From positions 992,001 to 1,056,000 of the forward strand of contig JAYXKI010000001.1 of NCBI GenBank assembly GCA_037892935.1: a DNA stretch of 64,000 bases. The letters are read 5' to 3'. The position numbers and the translations under genes were made by a program. Source of the DNA: Phlebopus portentosus (lineage: Eukaryota; Basidiomycota; Agaricomycetes; Boletales; Boletinellaceae). The notes below the pieces were generated by a model. That model did no database searches and had not been told where the DNA came from. It saw only the letters and a program-made list of their open reading frames with translations. Below are positions 1 through 12,791 of the stretch, piece by piece. Numbering within the stretch: the first letter of the stretch is position 1; each line of letters begins with the position of its first letter.

Positions 1-2264
1 GATCTTGTTCGCCTACCTCGACTTTCAGTACCGAGTGGGCTGAACGAGCAGACCATTCTGAATATGTCTGATAATGGCATAGAAGACAGTGGTTTTGCTG
101 ACCTTATGGAAGCCGGATTGAAGGCAGAAATCGAGCCTCTGACTAAGTGGGAAGGGAAAAACGCATGCATTCTGTTGGCGAAAGCTGTGGAAGAGGCAGG
201 TAGGATAATGGCTGCACGTCGCCTTCGTGGCGCCGGGGGTGAAGCTCGTTTGTATAGCTATGTCCGAGATGAGGATGAAGAAGTTGACAACGATGCCGAT
301 AACGATTCTGATCTCCTGGTCGAAAGGGACTCTGTCAGTGGCCTTCCTGTCTCGCTGTACGAGCACGCCCGCGACCTGCTGCTCTCTGGCTTTGCTCCCT
401 CCCAAAGCCCGGTGCTGAGGGAGAAACTGAGGTACATTGTGAAGCAATCGATTAAGAATCGACTCGAGAAATTCCATATACCGATCGCATCTTCCGCCGA
501 AGCATTCATAGTGCCGGGTAAGTGGCACACTAATTGATATCTGCTGGATGTTCAAGTTGTATAGATCCGTATGGAGTTTTGGAAGACGGAGAGATTTACT
601 TCAACTGTACTACACCTGTCCTTGATACAAGCACATGCATTGATCCTCACACTTTCACGGGCCCGGTGCTGGTAAGTCACTCATATATCAACTTCTTAAA
701 GACTAAATTTTCAATGTAAAGGTGAGCCGCAACCCGACGATGGTGCCGTCTGATGTACGAAAGGTGAGGTTTGAGATTTTAACGAATTAGTCTTGCGCTT
801 CAAGGATTATAGGTGACGGCAGTCAGCCATGACCGACTTATTAAATATAAAGATGTAATCATTTTCTCGACGAAAGGCGGCCGATCGTTAGCGAGTAAGC
901 ATTAACTTGAATCGGTTTAGAACATATGCTCATGCATGACTAGGTTACCTGGGTGGTGGAGGTATGCTTATTATCTCGGGAAATTGACGGCTACTAATGA
1001 ACATTTTCTCGTCTATAGATTACGACGGAGGTAAGACCAAGATCTGTTGAATATGATCCCAAGCCACTTAGCATCCGTAATTTAGATACTGCCACGATCA
1101 TTGCTGAACCGAGTATTGTCAGCGCATTCCACAACTCAGAACTCGTGCTTGAACCAATAACCGTCCGCGAGGCTTTTGAAGAGGAAATAGAGAAGGTGTC
1201 CGAGTTCATAGAAGGAATCAGATCGATCAATCGTCAGAAGTTCTCTAGGGAGATTTCAAACAGGGTTCTGCGCGGATTATCTGATGGCAAGTTCGGACTG
1301 TACTCCAGGTTTCACGACAACGCGTTAGTTGGTTTATACACTGTAGCTTTACAAATTCGCGGACGACTTATCATCTGACTTAGAGCTTATGAACTCGGGT
1401 ATAACGACCCGGAGACGATTCGGCTCGCATACATGTAAGTGCTTGAGGCAATGTCCGGTACTTTACTTATAGCTGTCCAGGTTTACAACGTGTTTGGATG
1501 CCGTGAAATCCGGTCTGCGAATCAAAGGCTCAATTTATACGGAAGATGCTAAAAGGTGGAACGTGCCAAGGCCCGAGTGCATGCAAAAAGAGGACGAACG
1601 CGATCGTATCCGTAACAGGGGAGAAATCTGTCGTCGACTGATCAGACGTCGAAATTTGAAGCCGTTTGTCCTCGACACGCTGAAAATTCACAGCAAAGAC
1701 CTTGCAGACAAAGCCCTATCCGCCTTTGAAGCACTTAGTAACAAAAGAAGACCCTTTTATGGCCTGCGGGAGAAACCTGACGAGGACCTCATACGGCCTT
1801 ATTTCGAGATGAAGAAATTTGTAACTCACCTTCAGGATAAATACGATATCACCAGTCCGCTTGAAGATCTGCAGAAAATTGAAACCTTCGTTCGATCGCT
1901 ATGTGAAGAATACATTCTTGCAGTGGTATCCCTTTACGGAAGTGAGGACAGGGGAGATAAATCGTCCTCGAAGTCGGAACCGATGGCCAAAATCAATCAC
2001 GAATTTGCCGACAGATTCCAGGCTGGTCCTTCGGACTGCGATTTGGACCTGCCTCCAGGTACGGTGAAGGAGATCAAAGCATCTTTTGCCCATGTCTATG
2101 GCATGTCTAGGACTAAAACCGGATTCGGGTTTGGATTCGCCGTCGCACATGATACACTGTGCGCTTTGAAAATCCAAGCGAAGGGAGGCTCCTCGATTAG
2201 TCGTGAGTGTCGGGATTTTTCTTTGGTTTCCTCGAACCTCGTCCGGTTGGTTCGCATAGATTGA
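1..2264 (+). CDS. RNA-dependent RNA polymerase, C-terminal part (5' end outside window)
   Basis: Cellular RdRP of the QDE-1/RDR family, which makes double-stranded RNA for RNA silencing. I join nine exons by GT-AG introns: 1-517, 565-671, 722-763, 813-894, 944-961, 1019-1030, 1086-1323, 1384-1434 and 1481-2264. They give one open frame of 616 codons plus stop with no shift. Family hallmarks in order are DPYGVLEDGEIYF, GPVLVSRNP, DVIIFSTKG, the catalytic GGGDYDGDTATII (three Asp of DxDGD all present), GLYSRFHDNA, GYNDPETIRLAYMF and LDAVKSG. The catalytic motif is built from an 18 nt exon, a 12 nt exon and the next exon, so simple ORF calling makes it look broken. An acidic stretch near residues 80-95 is an insertion typical of a loop. 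The N-terminal domains lie left of the window. Family assignment is secure; the last residues before the stop could be altered by a further unseen intron. Confidence 0.88.
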
Positions 2265-2591
2265 CCACCGTGCCTTTTTCATCACGACATTATTTATTAT
2301 TGTCTTTACTTAACATAGTTCACCTCGTGCTTTGACATTTGACGTGTACCTGCAACCTTTGATCCAGTAGTTCTTGTCTGCGATCTAAACCCTTGTCCTA
2401 TGCCAAGTTACGTCTGATCCAGGATAGGAGCATTATGTAAGCTTATATATATTCATAAATTGGAATCGACAGATCGTCGGTGGATCGACGTACATATTGT
2501 AAGAAATTATTATTCCCTCACACAGAGGACAAGACCATCTCTCTCATATGACCATATATACTATCTAGCTATCTGGAATTATCGCTTCATT
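2265..2591. other. Intergenic spacer, RdRP to adenosine kinase
   Basis: AT-richer spacer between two genes on the same strand. It must hold the RdRP 3' end and the adenosine kinase promoter. I see no RNA gene and no convincing TATA element beyond a TATATAT run near 2447. Confidence 0.5.
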
Positions 2592-3900
2592 ATGGCTCAG
2601 ACGTACCCTCTCTTCTGCATGGGCAATCCATTGCTCGATATGCAAGTAACCGACGGCGATGAGTTACTCAAAAAATACGAGCTGAACGCGAATGATGCTA
2701 TCCTCGCAGGAGAGGAACAAGCCGAAATGTACGCTTTACAGAAGCTGCTCGTCTTTCTCGTCCTAACAAAATATCTTCAAATAGCTATGATGACCTTGTC
2801 CAAAACTATATGCTCACTTATGTAGCAGGAGGTGCTGCTCAGAATGCGGCCCGTGGTGCTGCCGTCAGTATATCTTATAATAATTCAAGTTGTGTTCGTT
2901 GATTGTAAAAGTTTGTAGTACCTTCTTCCCCCGAACTCCGTGGTCTACACAGGATGTGTTGGTGATGACGTGCTTGCTGACCAACTTAGGGCTGCAAATA
3001 AGAGGGAGGGACTGACTGACGCGTATCTCGTGAAGACAGGAGAGAAGACGGGTGCTTGTGCGGTAGTCATCACTGGTCATCATCGGTACTACTTTCTTTC
3101 GGCGACTTGGACGTCTGTTTGACGTACTATAGCTCATTAGTGACGACTCTGCGAGCGGCTGAAAAGTTTGAGGCAGAACACCTATCGACACCTGAAGTAG
3201 CCCCACTCGTAGAAGGAGCAAAGATATTCTACGTTGAAGGCTACTTCCTCACTCACGGACTTGAGAGTGTTTTGCACCTCGCGAAGAAAGCTTCGGAGAC
3301 TGCAAAGGTAATATTTGAGCTGCATTTTACCACGGTAATCTGAATCTGATACAAATGTGTTCTTGTATCAGATCTTTGTTCTTAACCTCTCTGCACCTTT
3401 TATCGCTCAATTCTTCAAGACTCAATTGGATCAAGTTCTGCCCTACTGTGACATAATTATCGGAAACGAGGCCGAAGCTGAGACGTGGGCGGAAGCATCC
3501 GGTCAGCCGGATAAGAAGGACCTTCCTGCGGTCGCTCGCGCTATCGCACTTACCCCAAAATCTAATCCTTCGCGTCCCCGTACAGTCATCATAACTCAAG
3601 GCCCGGAGAGTACTATCGTTGCTACCGCGGCCGACGACGCGACACCAAAGATTTTCCCTGTGCATGCGCTCAAGGATGAGGAAATTGTAGATACCAACGG
3701 TGCCGGTGACGCTTTCGCTGGGGGTGTCCTTGGTGCTCTCGTCGCCGGTAAATCAATCGACGAGGCCATTGAAGTAGGACACAAGATGGGAGCGATGTGT
3801 GTCCAGCAGGTATATTGGCATGATACTTTTTCGGATATCGTTCTAATCCATCTCGCAGGTCGGACCCCAATACAAGTGGCCGAAGGTTCAAATCTTGTAA
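2592..3900 (+). CDS. Adenosine kinase
   Basis: PfkB-family kinase that phosphorylates adenosine to AMP with ATP in the cytosol, which also removes the adenosine released by the methyl cycle. Six exons (2592-2728, 2785-2863, 2919-3085, 3133-3307, 3372-3809, 3859-3900) join in frame to 345 aa, the usual length. Seen in sequence: N-terminal FCMGNPLLDMQV, the substrate-side GGAAQNAARG, the mid-protein KIFYVEGYFLT, and the PfkB signature DTNGAGDAFAGG with the catalytic Asp. The ATG at 2592 starts directly at the conserved N-terminus. The last exon is only 14 codons and ends QYKWPKVQIL; reading through the preceding intron would give a false C-terminus. No defect seen. Confidence 0.96.
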
Positions 3901-4391
3901 ATAAATGATTTTGTTGTCTTCGGCTCCGCTCTCAACAGCGAGCCGCGCTTTGGTTACACCAGCTTTCATCAGCATGTAGACTACACGAGTAAATGTACAC
4001 CTCGAAACCCGAGTCAGCTATGTCATTTTAACCGAAAGCAATGTTCCCAAAGTTGAATGAATCGATAATACGAGAAAGCTTGCAGATGTGCTGGACTAGT
4101 GTATGTCGTCATGATGGTGGTGCATACGAGAGCGAGTCCTAGGAATACTGAGTGAGTTTGACTCCATCATGAGTTTCCAACCAGAACCGTACTTCGTTGA
4201 TTAATTCTCTGATACCTAAACAGAAGATAAGAATTAAGCACTATGAGATGCAATATAACTGTATATACCTTCTGGAAGGGGAAAAGTTTCGTGGTCCTGC
4301 GAGTGCTCCTAGAAAGCGACGTTAGTTGCTGTGAGGTATGATGACGTTCAACAAGAATACCATTTGCATTCCTTCTTCAGTATCAGCTCTG
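3901..4391. other. Convergent 3' spacer
   Basis: Space between the converging ends of adenosine kinase (plus) and the zinc-finger gene (minus). It should hold both 3' UTRs. Nothing else seen. Confidence 0.5.
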
Positions 4392-5805
4392 CTATCGGAA
4401 CCAAGTTGATCCATATCTCTGACTTTCTGGTGGACCATGAGATAGTGCACTAGTCACGAATAGTACGCGGTTATCAGGACTCACTGGTTCTGTACTTTCG
4501 GTTTGCTCCTTGGAAAAGGATCGCTGAGCCATTTCCACGTCCGCATCAAACGCGAGTACAGCTTTGAGAACATTTTGGACGTCTGAACTGAGTCCAGCAT
4601 CGGTCAATGTATCTGCTTCACGGCCTCTCTGCGCTCCAGAATCATCCGACTTCTTTCCTGCTCCTGCTACAGTTGTGGCGCATCTTTGTAACGAAGGATC
4701 GATGTTGCTATTGAAGTCTAAAGGCTGGTTTATTAAGGATGCCATATAATTTCGTCTTCCATCTGACTGCGGCAGAGCAGCGGAATTGATGTGTGTACTA
4801 GTCATGATGGCGTCGGATAGACCGTACGAAAATGTTTGAGTATACGGCACAGTCCCCGAATCAGCCTTATTTCCATCAAGTACCCAAGTGTTCGATGCCC
4901 AACTTCGGAAATTTGACGGGAGAGATAGTCGAGGCATCCGGGTATCTTGTGCGTTGATCTTACTATCGGGAAACCGAGAAGGAATAAAGACTGGATGAAG
5001 GTCATTATATAACATGTAAAGGTACAACTGTGTATCACCGCGTACCTGCGTTGACCATGTCAGGGGCATAGTAACTTTGCGTACCGGTCGGCCGTCCAGG
5101 AGCTTCTGGCTGTGTCATTATAGTTGGAACAGGGATAAATTGCGAATGTGAGCTCTTCTGATTTGAGCCCTCCCCTTGGCCCGGGCTTTGGCTTCTGCTT
5201 TGCGGTGCAGGTGTGGCAGAGCCTTCGGTTTCACCGTCTATAGAACCATTATTTGAGGACGCGATAGTATCGATCTGGCCACTATTGTGTCTAAACATAA
5301 CTGTGATCAGTCATATGCTTGATTTTGACAAGATGACCACAATTGTTGCATACCGGGATCTTTGATGACGTTTCAAAGCGTCTGTCTGAAATTAAAAAAG
5401 TCAACTGATAGGACTCGGTAGGCAATCATGCAGTATAGGGGACGTACTCGGGTAAACGTCGAGTCACATTGAGGACAGCAGCTAGACGATTCGGGTATCA
5501 GAATCTCTACAGTTTCTTCGAGCATGAACACCCCATACATAAGGTCTGAATCGTTCCTGTGAGCGATTGATGTGGCCTGATGTCGCTTCAGATCGGCCTC
5601 TCTCACGAACTTCTTACTGCAATTGTTGAGTTTGCAGACCCAGATCATGCCACTTATTTGTTGTTGCGTCGCGGTATCGCTCGAAGACCGGAGATTCTTG
5701 TTTGCTGCCTTCGTCTCCTGCAAGCAATTGTGTCAGGGCGTTAAATCCCAAATAGCAGCATGCGCGAAATAGACATACCAGGTGCTTTGCATGGGCACGA
5801 ACCAT
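4392..5805 (-). CDS. C2H2 zinc-finger protein, putative transcription factor
   Basis: Nuclear DNA-binding protein by inference from two tandem C2H2 fingers. Finger 1 (CKLNNCSKKF...RH...H) has spacing C-x4-C-x12-H-x6-H. Finger 2 (CPQCDSTFTR...RHQRSRH) is C-x2-C-x12-H-x4-H and is split by two introns; its last His is only recovered if the acceptor before ACACAATAG is used. The first exon is just nine codons (MVRAHAKHL, 5805-5779). After the fingers come a Ser/Gln/Pro-rich stretch and a low-complexity tail of about 200 residues, ending at 4392. Total is about 390 aa over five exons. The ATG at 5805 is preceded by an in-frame stop, which supports it, but an upstream non-coding exon cannot be excluded. 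Target genes unknown. Confidence 0.72.
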
Positions 5806-6088
5806 GTCCGCAGCGAATTGTCACGTCGTGGTGGTTACATGTAGAGGTCACTGCAAGAGCCGCACAGGCAAGTATTATTGCTGCAGTCATGTACACAGCG
5901 CCTTCCATTCCAAACATATGCCGCCGGCATTTCCTAATCGGTCGACATGCCAAGAAGTCAACAAACTAATGCATATTTCTGGCATAAACTAAGGACATGA
6001 AATATATCCAAAAGCATAACGATAATTATGGTATGAAATGTAAGGGTATTCAATCTAGTGCATGTAGGAACGAAGGATGAAAAGAATA

Positions 6089-9000
6089 TCATTGTGTAAC
6101 ACCGACAGAGCTTGCTTTCCCTAGTAATCCTTTCACTCGTCGGCTAAGCTCTTCCGCAGCCATCTTCCTTTGCAAGAGTTGATATGACGGTGATAGTTTC
6201 TTCGGCATCCAGCCTCTTCCGTGATGCGATGGATCCATTCGTTTCTTGTTGATGACGGATAGATCGACAACCCGCGGAGTTGATGAGAATGTAAGTACGT
6301 CTCGATAAAGGATGTTGGTCTCTGTAGCCAGCGAACGGAGAGAAGGCGGATGTAATGACTCTGAGTCGCTATCGGATTCGCTTGTCGAATCTGATGGATC
6401 AAGAGGTGGTGTACTGGGCCGCGATGAAAAGTCGGGGATGGGTGGGAGCGCTTGGATCTCCCGCAACAGATCCTGTCCCTTGAGATACGAGTTCTCTCGG
6501 CGGAGGTATCGAACGGCACCACGCAATGCTTCGATCTATATGGCTTTCAGAATAAACCTGATATCATATAGTGCAGCTACCTTACCTGTTCAAGAAGATG
6601 CGATGTCTCAAGGTTGGCCTCGGACGACATGACGTCCGTCTCGTTCTGTTGTGGACCAACAGAAGCTAGAAACAAGAAGCATTAGAAATCGGGAGCGTGA
6701 GTCATCACCGAAGTCTCTTACGTTGGCGTTCCATGCCAGCAGTAAGCTGCTTTAGCTTTACATTATCCTGCTCCATAGCATCAAGATCTGACTGTAGCTG
6801 CTCAATAGCCTCCTCATATGATTTCTCTTGCTTTCTAGCCTTAGCGATCTCAGCTTCTAGGTTAGAGATGGTGTCGGCCTGCTTCTTGACTGTGTCCAAT
6901 CTTCGCTCCATGAGTTCGATCCTCACACTCGATTCCTGGATGGTTTGGTCTCTCGATCGAATGCCTCGAGCAAGCTCTTGTATCTCCTCGTTGAGCTGTG
7001 CTACTTTCCGTTCTGCCTCGACGTTGACGGCTAATGAAGCTTTGATCTCATCTACGCGTACGACCCATGGTGGTGTCGCGGAGACTGACGGGATCATGCT
7101 TCAGCAAATTGTTTCGCTTAACAGAAGATGCCAAAACGTACTCTTCATCACATGCTCCGGCTCCAAGGCCACCGGGACGACCGAAGCAGCTTCTTGGGTC
7201 AGTTTCTTGATCGCGTCGCTTACAATATCCCAAGGAGAGCTATCTTTATTATCTGGGCTCAGGGCTATTGCGTTCTGATTCACAAATCCAAGTATGATCT
7301 TCGTTTCGAGGGTCCCTTTGTTATTTTGCACGCCAGTGAGATAAGGAAGCACCGAATGCGCAAGCTGTGTAAACTCAGTTAGGGGATTTCTATTCCCGAG
7401 CAAGGTCGGTGTGCACGTACCGTGATTCCGAAGTCAACTAGTTCCGGCACCTTTTTTCCTAACGCATCAAGTTGCGGAATGAGATGAGGTTTCAGAGCAG
7501 CGGATTCCTGAGTCAATTCCTCCAATCTCTTCGTCAGTTTCCTAAGGCACTTGTCAACAAGATGTCTGTAGCCGTTCTGTTTATCTCCCTTACTTCGACA
7601 TGACCTTCGTGCCCTTGATCTGATCGAGCAAACGCTTGAATGGCTCGATGAGCTCGGCGACTGGGTCGTCATCAGACTTGACCGAAACATCTGCAAGCAA
7701 CGTATAAATGATGCCCTACAAGTACAGTTTAAGACCCCACCTTCATCTTTCATGATATCTGAAATGTACGAGCTGATCAAAGCCAAGGATGCTGACAGAT
7801 TGTCTAATTCGTGGTCGAAGGTGAGGGCATAGCCAAGTTCTTGTTCTCCGAGGTCATATTCGAGCCCTTCGGAATACATTTCTAACAAGTGCCCTAAGGT
7901 CTGCGCAGTCCTGAATGATTCAGTCAGTCCGGCAAAAAGAAAAAAAAATTATGGCATACTTCTGCACATCATTGACACATTCGATATCTCGGAATTCGTC
8001 TCGGCAAAGCATGTCGATGTGCAGGTCGATACGTTTTTCGAAATGTGCGACGTCCGTGTACACCCTTCCGATGTTCAAGAAAGTCTCGACATCGCAGCGT
8101 TTCATAATGGATGCGAAGCGCTTGCATAGAACCGACATTCGAGTGATTCTTGCTCGTAGCTACAGATGGAGATATATCAAACGTAGAAAAGTGGCTACGA
8201 TACGAATGAGACTCACTTCGCATGTTCGCACCAGGCCTTCGGTGACATGTCCATTCAAGGCTTCTGGCAGACCATGGCTCTGTGCAATCGCAAAGTTGAT
8301 CAGATCTGCCTTTGCTGCCATTCTCTGGAAATACAGATAGCACTGCGTTGCTTCGCTGTCCGACTCTACATATATCTGAGGCAGATACGGCTACAAAGCA
8401 ATTCATGAGTTTGAATACAAATGACTACATACGGCAAATCTGCAAACCTTAACAATCTCGTATAGCTCTTTGTTCTGCCTTGCTTGGATCTTGGCAAGTA
8501 CCGTCTCGATATGCCGAGCCTGATGCTTAGAAGCTGTGGACTGAAGTTTCATGTTGAGCGAGAACATGGCTGCCGTCTGTGAGGCCGCGGTGGCAGATTC
8601 ATTCTGAGCGTTCTGAGTCTGCGCACGGAGCAAATCGAGTTCACTGATAAAGCGAAGTTAACTTCTTGTAGGTCAAGCTAGCCATAAGTGACATACGCTT
8701 GAAGTTGCAACACCAGTTCTCTGAACTGGCCGATTGTTCCTTCAAAGTCCTGACATGCATCTTCGAGCTCGTTTATCTTGCGAATTTCTTCCCTGATTAC
8801 AGACTCTTTTTGCTCTGCAGAAAAGATTAGCTCTGCACTCGCGAACCAAATTTTGAGCTCACCGATTTCTTCATGCAGTTGCTTCTCCGTTTCAACGTGG
8901 TTTTCTTCAAGCTCGTCGTTGAGTTCTTTCAGAGCTTCGAGATCCTCGATAGTGATCGTCATTTCAGCGATTTTCTGGTAATCGTGTAAGCCACATTCAA

Positions 9001-10702
9001 GAAAAAGAGTATTGTGACGAAGACAAACCTCGCCGAGGACAAGGTTCCGCTCTGTAAGCTGCTCAAGCATCTCTTCGGCGCCAAGGGCGTCATCAAGTTG
9101 CGCCTTGAGTTCGTCTATTTGATTCTCGGCATTAGACAGTTTCGCGAGCGTAGCGTCGTATTGAGCTTAGAGCAAAGGTTAAATTTATGGAACAAGAAAG
9201 CACATTTAAAAGCCTACATGTCATTTCTTCTAGACTCTGCAGTTCTCGCTCCATCTCTGCTACTCTATGTCTCTGTTCCTGCTCTGATTCTCGATACTGA
9301 TCGCGCAGACTGGCGGAGATTCAGGAAGTAAAGTACAGTGATGAAATCCAGTACTTACCGAATTAAAGCTTCGCGTAGTCGGTCGTTATGTTTCTCTAAC
9401 TGAGCATGCGCGAGAGAAGACTTCACGGAATCATCTACTTCGCCCCCATCTACTCCATGTCCTTCTCTTAAACTTTCAAGTTCAACCTCAAGCGATTCGA
9501 CGCGCTCTTTAAGTGACTGTAGCTCCAATTCGGCAGATTCTGCTCGCTCTTCCGCAACTTCCTTGTCCAACATGGCCAGCTCGAGCTGCTCTTGAGCGTC
9601 AAGTAAACGAGTTTCGCTCAGTGTTTGAACCTGTTCTGCATCAGCCAAGGCACGTCTATTCGCGATGAGTTCTTGCTGAAGATTCGCGAGCTTCTGTTGT
9701 AGCTTTGGTCGGAGAGCGACGAAGTGATTGACTTCGGAAAGCTGAGATTCAAGCTTCTCGATGACTCGTGCATCGTCCGCGCGTTTTGCCTCGAGTACTC
9801 GGATTTTAGCCTTGAGTTCTTGGTTTTCTTGTTCAGTCTCAGCTTGTTGCTGAATAGTAAAAATTAAGAATAGATATATAACTGAGGGCGGAGCGACTTA
9901 CCACTTCTCGAGCCAAAGCAGACGCAGGTCGCTCAGGTTCAGGTTGGTGGAAGTTAATCGCAGGCAAAGGTGGTGAAGATGTCTGGTAGGAAGTTGAAGG
10001 GGATATGGCCGGGGGAGAATCGACACGTTTCGGATCCGCCAATCTATTCCTTGTGGTCGCAGTCAAAGGGGTCGGCGGGACACTTTCCACCGTCCCTGTC
10101 CTTGGTCGTGTCTGAGTCGGGCGAGTAATGACCGCCGCAGGCGCTAAACTTGACCGTTTCGTAGGGGATTGTGCGCCAACTGGGCGCATTCTTGCGGCAG
10201 AAACCATGGCTGGAGTTGTCGACTTCGATGGTCCGCGAGGGCTGCCTGACCGAGAAACGACTGGAGAAGAGGGACCAGGAGCAGGGCTGCGTATTGAAGT
10301 TGCGCGAATACGACCGCTACTGGAAGAACGGGAGTGGGTCATACCAGGACGGATAGCGCTAGGCGGCGCGTTGATTGTCTAAATCGATCCTTTCAGTTCG
10401 GCGATGTTTCCAATGTGAGATCCAGAAATATGAAGACTTACAGGTGACATAGGACTCGCACTGTCTTCAGGCAAGCTTATGACCTTGACCTGACTAGGCC
10501 GTACAAATACCCCGTGCGGCATTGTACACTTGAAGTACTCCTGTCCGTTGACAGCGCCATTATTCTTGCCTGTGGGCGTGAAGAGCTCGATGCCGACCCA
10601 TTTGCCACCTGCGAAGAGCGTTGTTCCAAAGAAACGAACCTTGCCGCGACCCGCGGGCACCTCGACTATTGCATTGGGAGGAAAGTCCCCAGCCGTCGCC
10701 AT
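6089..10702 (-). CDS. Dynactin subunit p150-Glued (DCTN1/NIP100/ro-3 type)
   Basis: Largest dynactin arm subunit; it links dynein to microtubules. Starts at 10702 with a CAP-Gly domain within the first 70 residues: KVRFFGTTLFAGGKWVGIEL, then the GKNDG-like GKNNGAVNG and YFKC. Next is a basic Ser/Pro-rich linker (exon 9839-10342) that helps microtubule binding, then a long heptad-rich coiled coil over roughly 9650-8680. The conserved dynactin domain follows at about 8400-7900, with YLPQIYVESDSEATQCYLYF and KADLINFAIAQSHGLPEAL. The C-terminal coiled coil has RYLRRENSYLKGQDLL and ends at 6089. Many short introns (about 15). It is transcribed divergently from the HDAC-like gene, with 295 bp between start codons. 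Exact exon borders in the coiled coil are not resolved here. Confidence 0.93.
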
Positions 10703-10997
10703 TTCTTATGATATCGTCGCTTGTTTAAAGCAGAAGACTTAGTCGGAGTCGGACGAAAAGAAAGCGTTCAGGTAGGATCCGGACTTTGAAAACAAAGTCG
10801 CACCTCGGAGGACAAGAGGAACGGAAGGTTAACCACAATAGTTAATTTGAAGGATTGCTGGAACGGGAGTGGCACCGACGTTACGACATGAAGAGCGTTG
10901 CTAGTATCGTCGTGGGTTGTGTTGTGTTATGTTAAGAAAGACGAGGACGCGTTCGTCGATCAAAATGTCCCTTCAAACTTGAATTCACTCCACTGCC
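10703..10997. promoter_or_regulatory. Shared spacer between dynactin p150 and HDAC-like start codons
   Basis: The two start codons point away from each other, so both promoters lie in these 295 bp. I see no clear TATA box. A shared control region is inferred from position only. Confidence 0.45.
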
Positions 10998-12492
10998 ATG
11001 AAGGTCTTCTGGCATCCTGACTGTCTCTTGCACAATCCACCTCATGAAATCCTTGATGGAAGAGAAACGTCGTATCTGGAGTCTCCGTCGAGAATAGGAA
11101 TCATCAGGGATGCTCTTGAGAAAGAGTCGCAGCAGTTCCAGATTACCGATGACTTGGACGAGACGCTCGATCTTAAGAAGTGGATTTTGAAGATACACGA
11201 GCAAGAATATCTCGAGTATTTGGCGACTGCATATGACGAATGGGTAGCTGATGGAGGCGACGAAGTAGGTACTTTTCGTTCCTTTCAAGAAAATAGCTGA
11301 CTATCTCAGAAGATTGGTGTCTTCCCGGAGACATTTCCTCATGTTTCGCTCATATCAAAGAGACCGAAGGATCCGAAGAAATTAAACCCTATAGCCAGAG
11401 CTGGTCAGGCAATCTTATACTTAAAGCAAATCTTTAGAATCGAATTTGATTCGAAGGTCTCTATTGCTTTGACTTGAGCAGTCCCATAACGAGAGGTCAG
11501 GAAATGGCTCGTTTGGCCTCATTTTGCCAAACCTGACGCCTGATTTAGACACCTTTAAAGCATTGCTAGCATCATTGCGTGTCGTGCTCTCCGCTGCAAA
11601 GGAGCTCTCTTCCTTGTCCCCCGGAGATGGTGTATTTGCTCTCTGGTAAGCTGATATGTGACCTCACCTCGCTGATTGAATGTTCTCATATGAATGAAGT
11701 CGACCTCCAGGACATCATGCGATGTCATCTTTGAGCGGAGGATACTGTTTCATTAATAATGTTGCTGTTGCGGCGCGATTTCTCCAGTCTCTGCACCGTG
11801 GCAAGTCCAAAATAGCAATTCTAGATATCGACTACCATCATGGCAACGGAAGTGAGTTGGATCAGATTGTTCGTATTTGACGCTGAGCTACGCATTTTGA
11901 AGCTCAACATGCTTTCTATGATGATCCCACAATCCTGTACGTGTCACTTCACGCGGAGAATGACTATCCTTGTGAATCAAGTCCTCTTTCCTTTTCAACG
12001 GAAGATAGCTGATGCTTAGTTTCATGATAGATTTTACCGGGTTTACTTCGGAAACTGGCGAGGGCAAAGGAACTGGTTTCAATGTCAATATTCTTTACCC
12101 CGAAGGACGACCGGTGACGATGAATACTGCGCATCTCTGGTCAGAGGAATAAATTTAATTAGGGATTTTGACCCGGATTACCTTCTTGTGAGGTCTGTGG
12201 TGACAACAAATGCCACTGTGACAGAAAGTTTGACAAGTTTGACAAGTTTCCAGCTTGGGACTAGACACCCATGCAGGAGATCCGATCTGCGAGTTCAACA
12301 TTTCGACTGAAGGATACACTGAAATCGGGAGAATTATTTCTACCATTAAAAGGCCGACGTTATTCGTCCTTGAAGGGTATGTAATATGGTCCTGTATTTA
12401 GTGACGATTGACTAGATGGCTTCGACAGAGGATACTGCCTAAGCAGCTTGGGGGAAAGTGTTCGGAATGTACTAACCGGCTTTCGTCTTTGA
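10998..12492 (+). CDS. Class II histone deacetylase / acetylpolyamine amidohydrolase-like, with apparent frameshift
   Basis: Zinc amidohydrolase of the arginase/deacetylase fold. Starts [21 protein letters not shown] at 10998. The active site is complete: RPPGHHA (tandem His), [13 protein letters not shown] (Asp and His zinc ligands), [11 protein letters not shown] (third ligand Asp) and LEGGYC (catalytic Tyr). The AphA-like wording [11 protein letters not shown] and DDEYCASL suggests an acetylpolyamine amidohydrolase subgroup as much as a histone deacetylase. Near 12105 the frame of GFNVNILYP runs into a stop, while the family pattern resumes one base off as [15 protein letters not shown]. 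One missing base in the C run (12099-12102 region) would explain it. The stretch 11400-11500 also could not be fitted cleanly. Either a recent pseudogene or a sequence error. Confidence 0.78.
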
Positions 12493-12791
12493 GCAGCCCT
12501 TGGTTGCTTACTCAAACCTGACTGTTAAGATCGATTACTCTGTAGAATTCCTAGAAAGCAGAAAGCTATTTGATAGTGGTAGGGACTTGCATCTTAAAAA
12601 TTGAAATGAGACCTATATGTGCGTGCTCACGTGCAAATCCGGGTCGGTGTACCTACACACCACTTGATTAGTAGTACAGTCAACCAACGACGTCACAAAC
12701 CCACTCGCAACGCTCGCTTGGCCATGGAGCTTATAATATCTCGCTCTCGTCCTTCACTTGGCCTGCTCATTGCACTCGATCTTCGAGCAGT

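Noticed and set aside
1019..1060. RdRP pseudogene with DYDGG active site and frameshift
   Set aside because: An intron at 1031-1085 restores DYDGD and the frame, so the gene looks intact.
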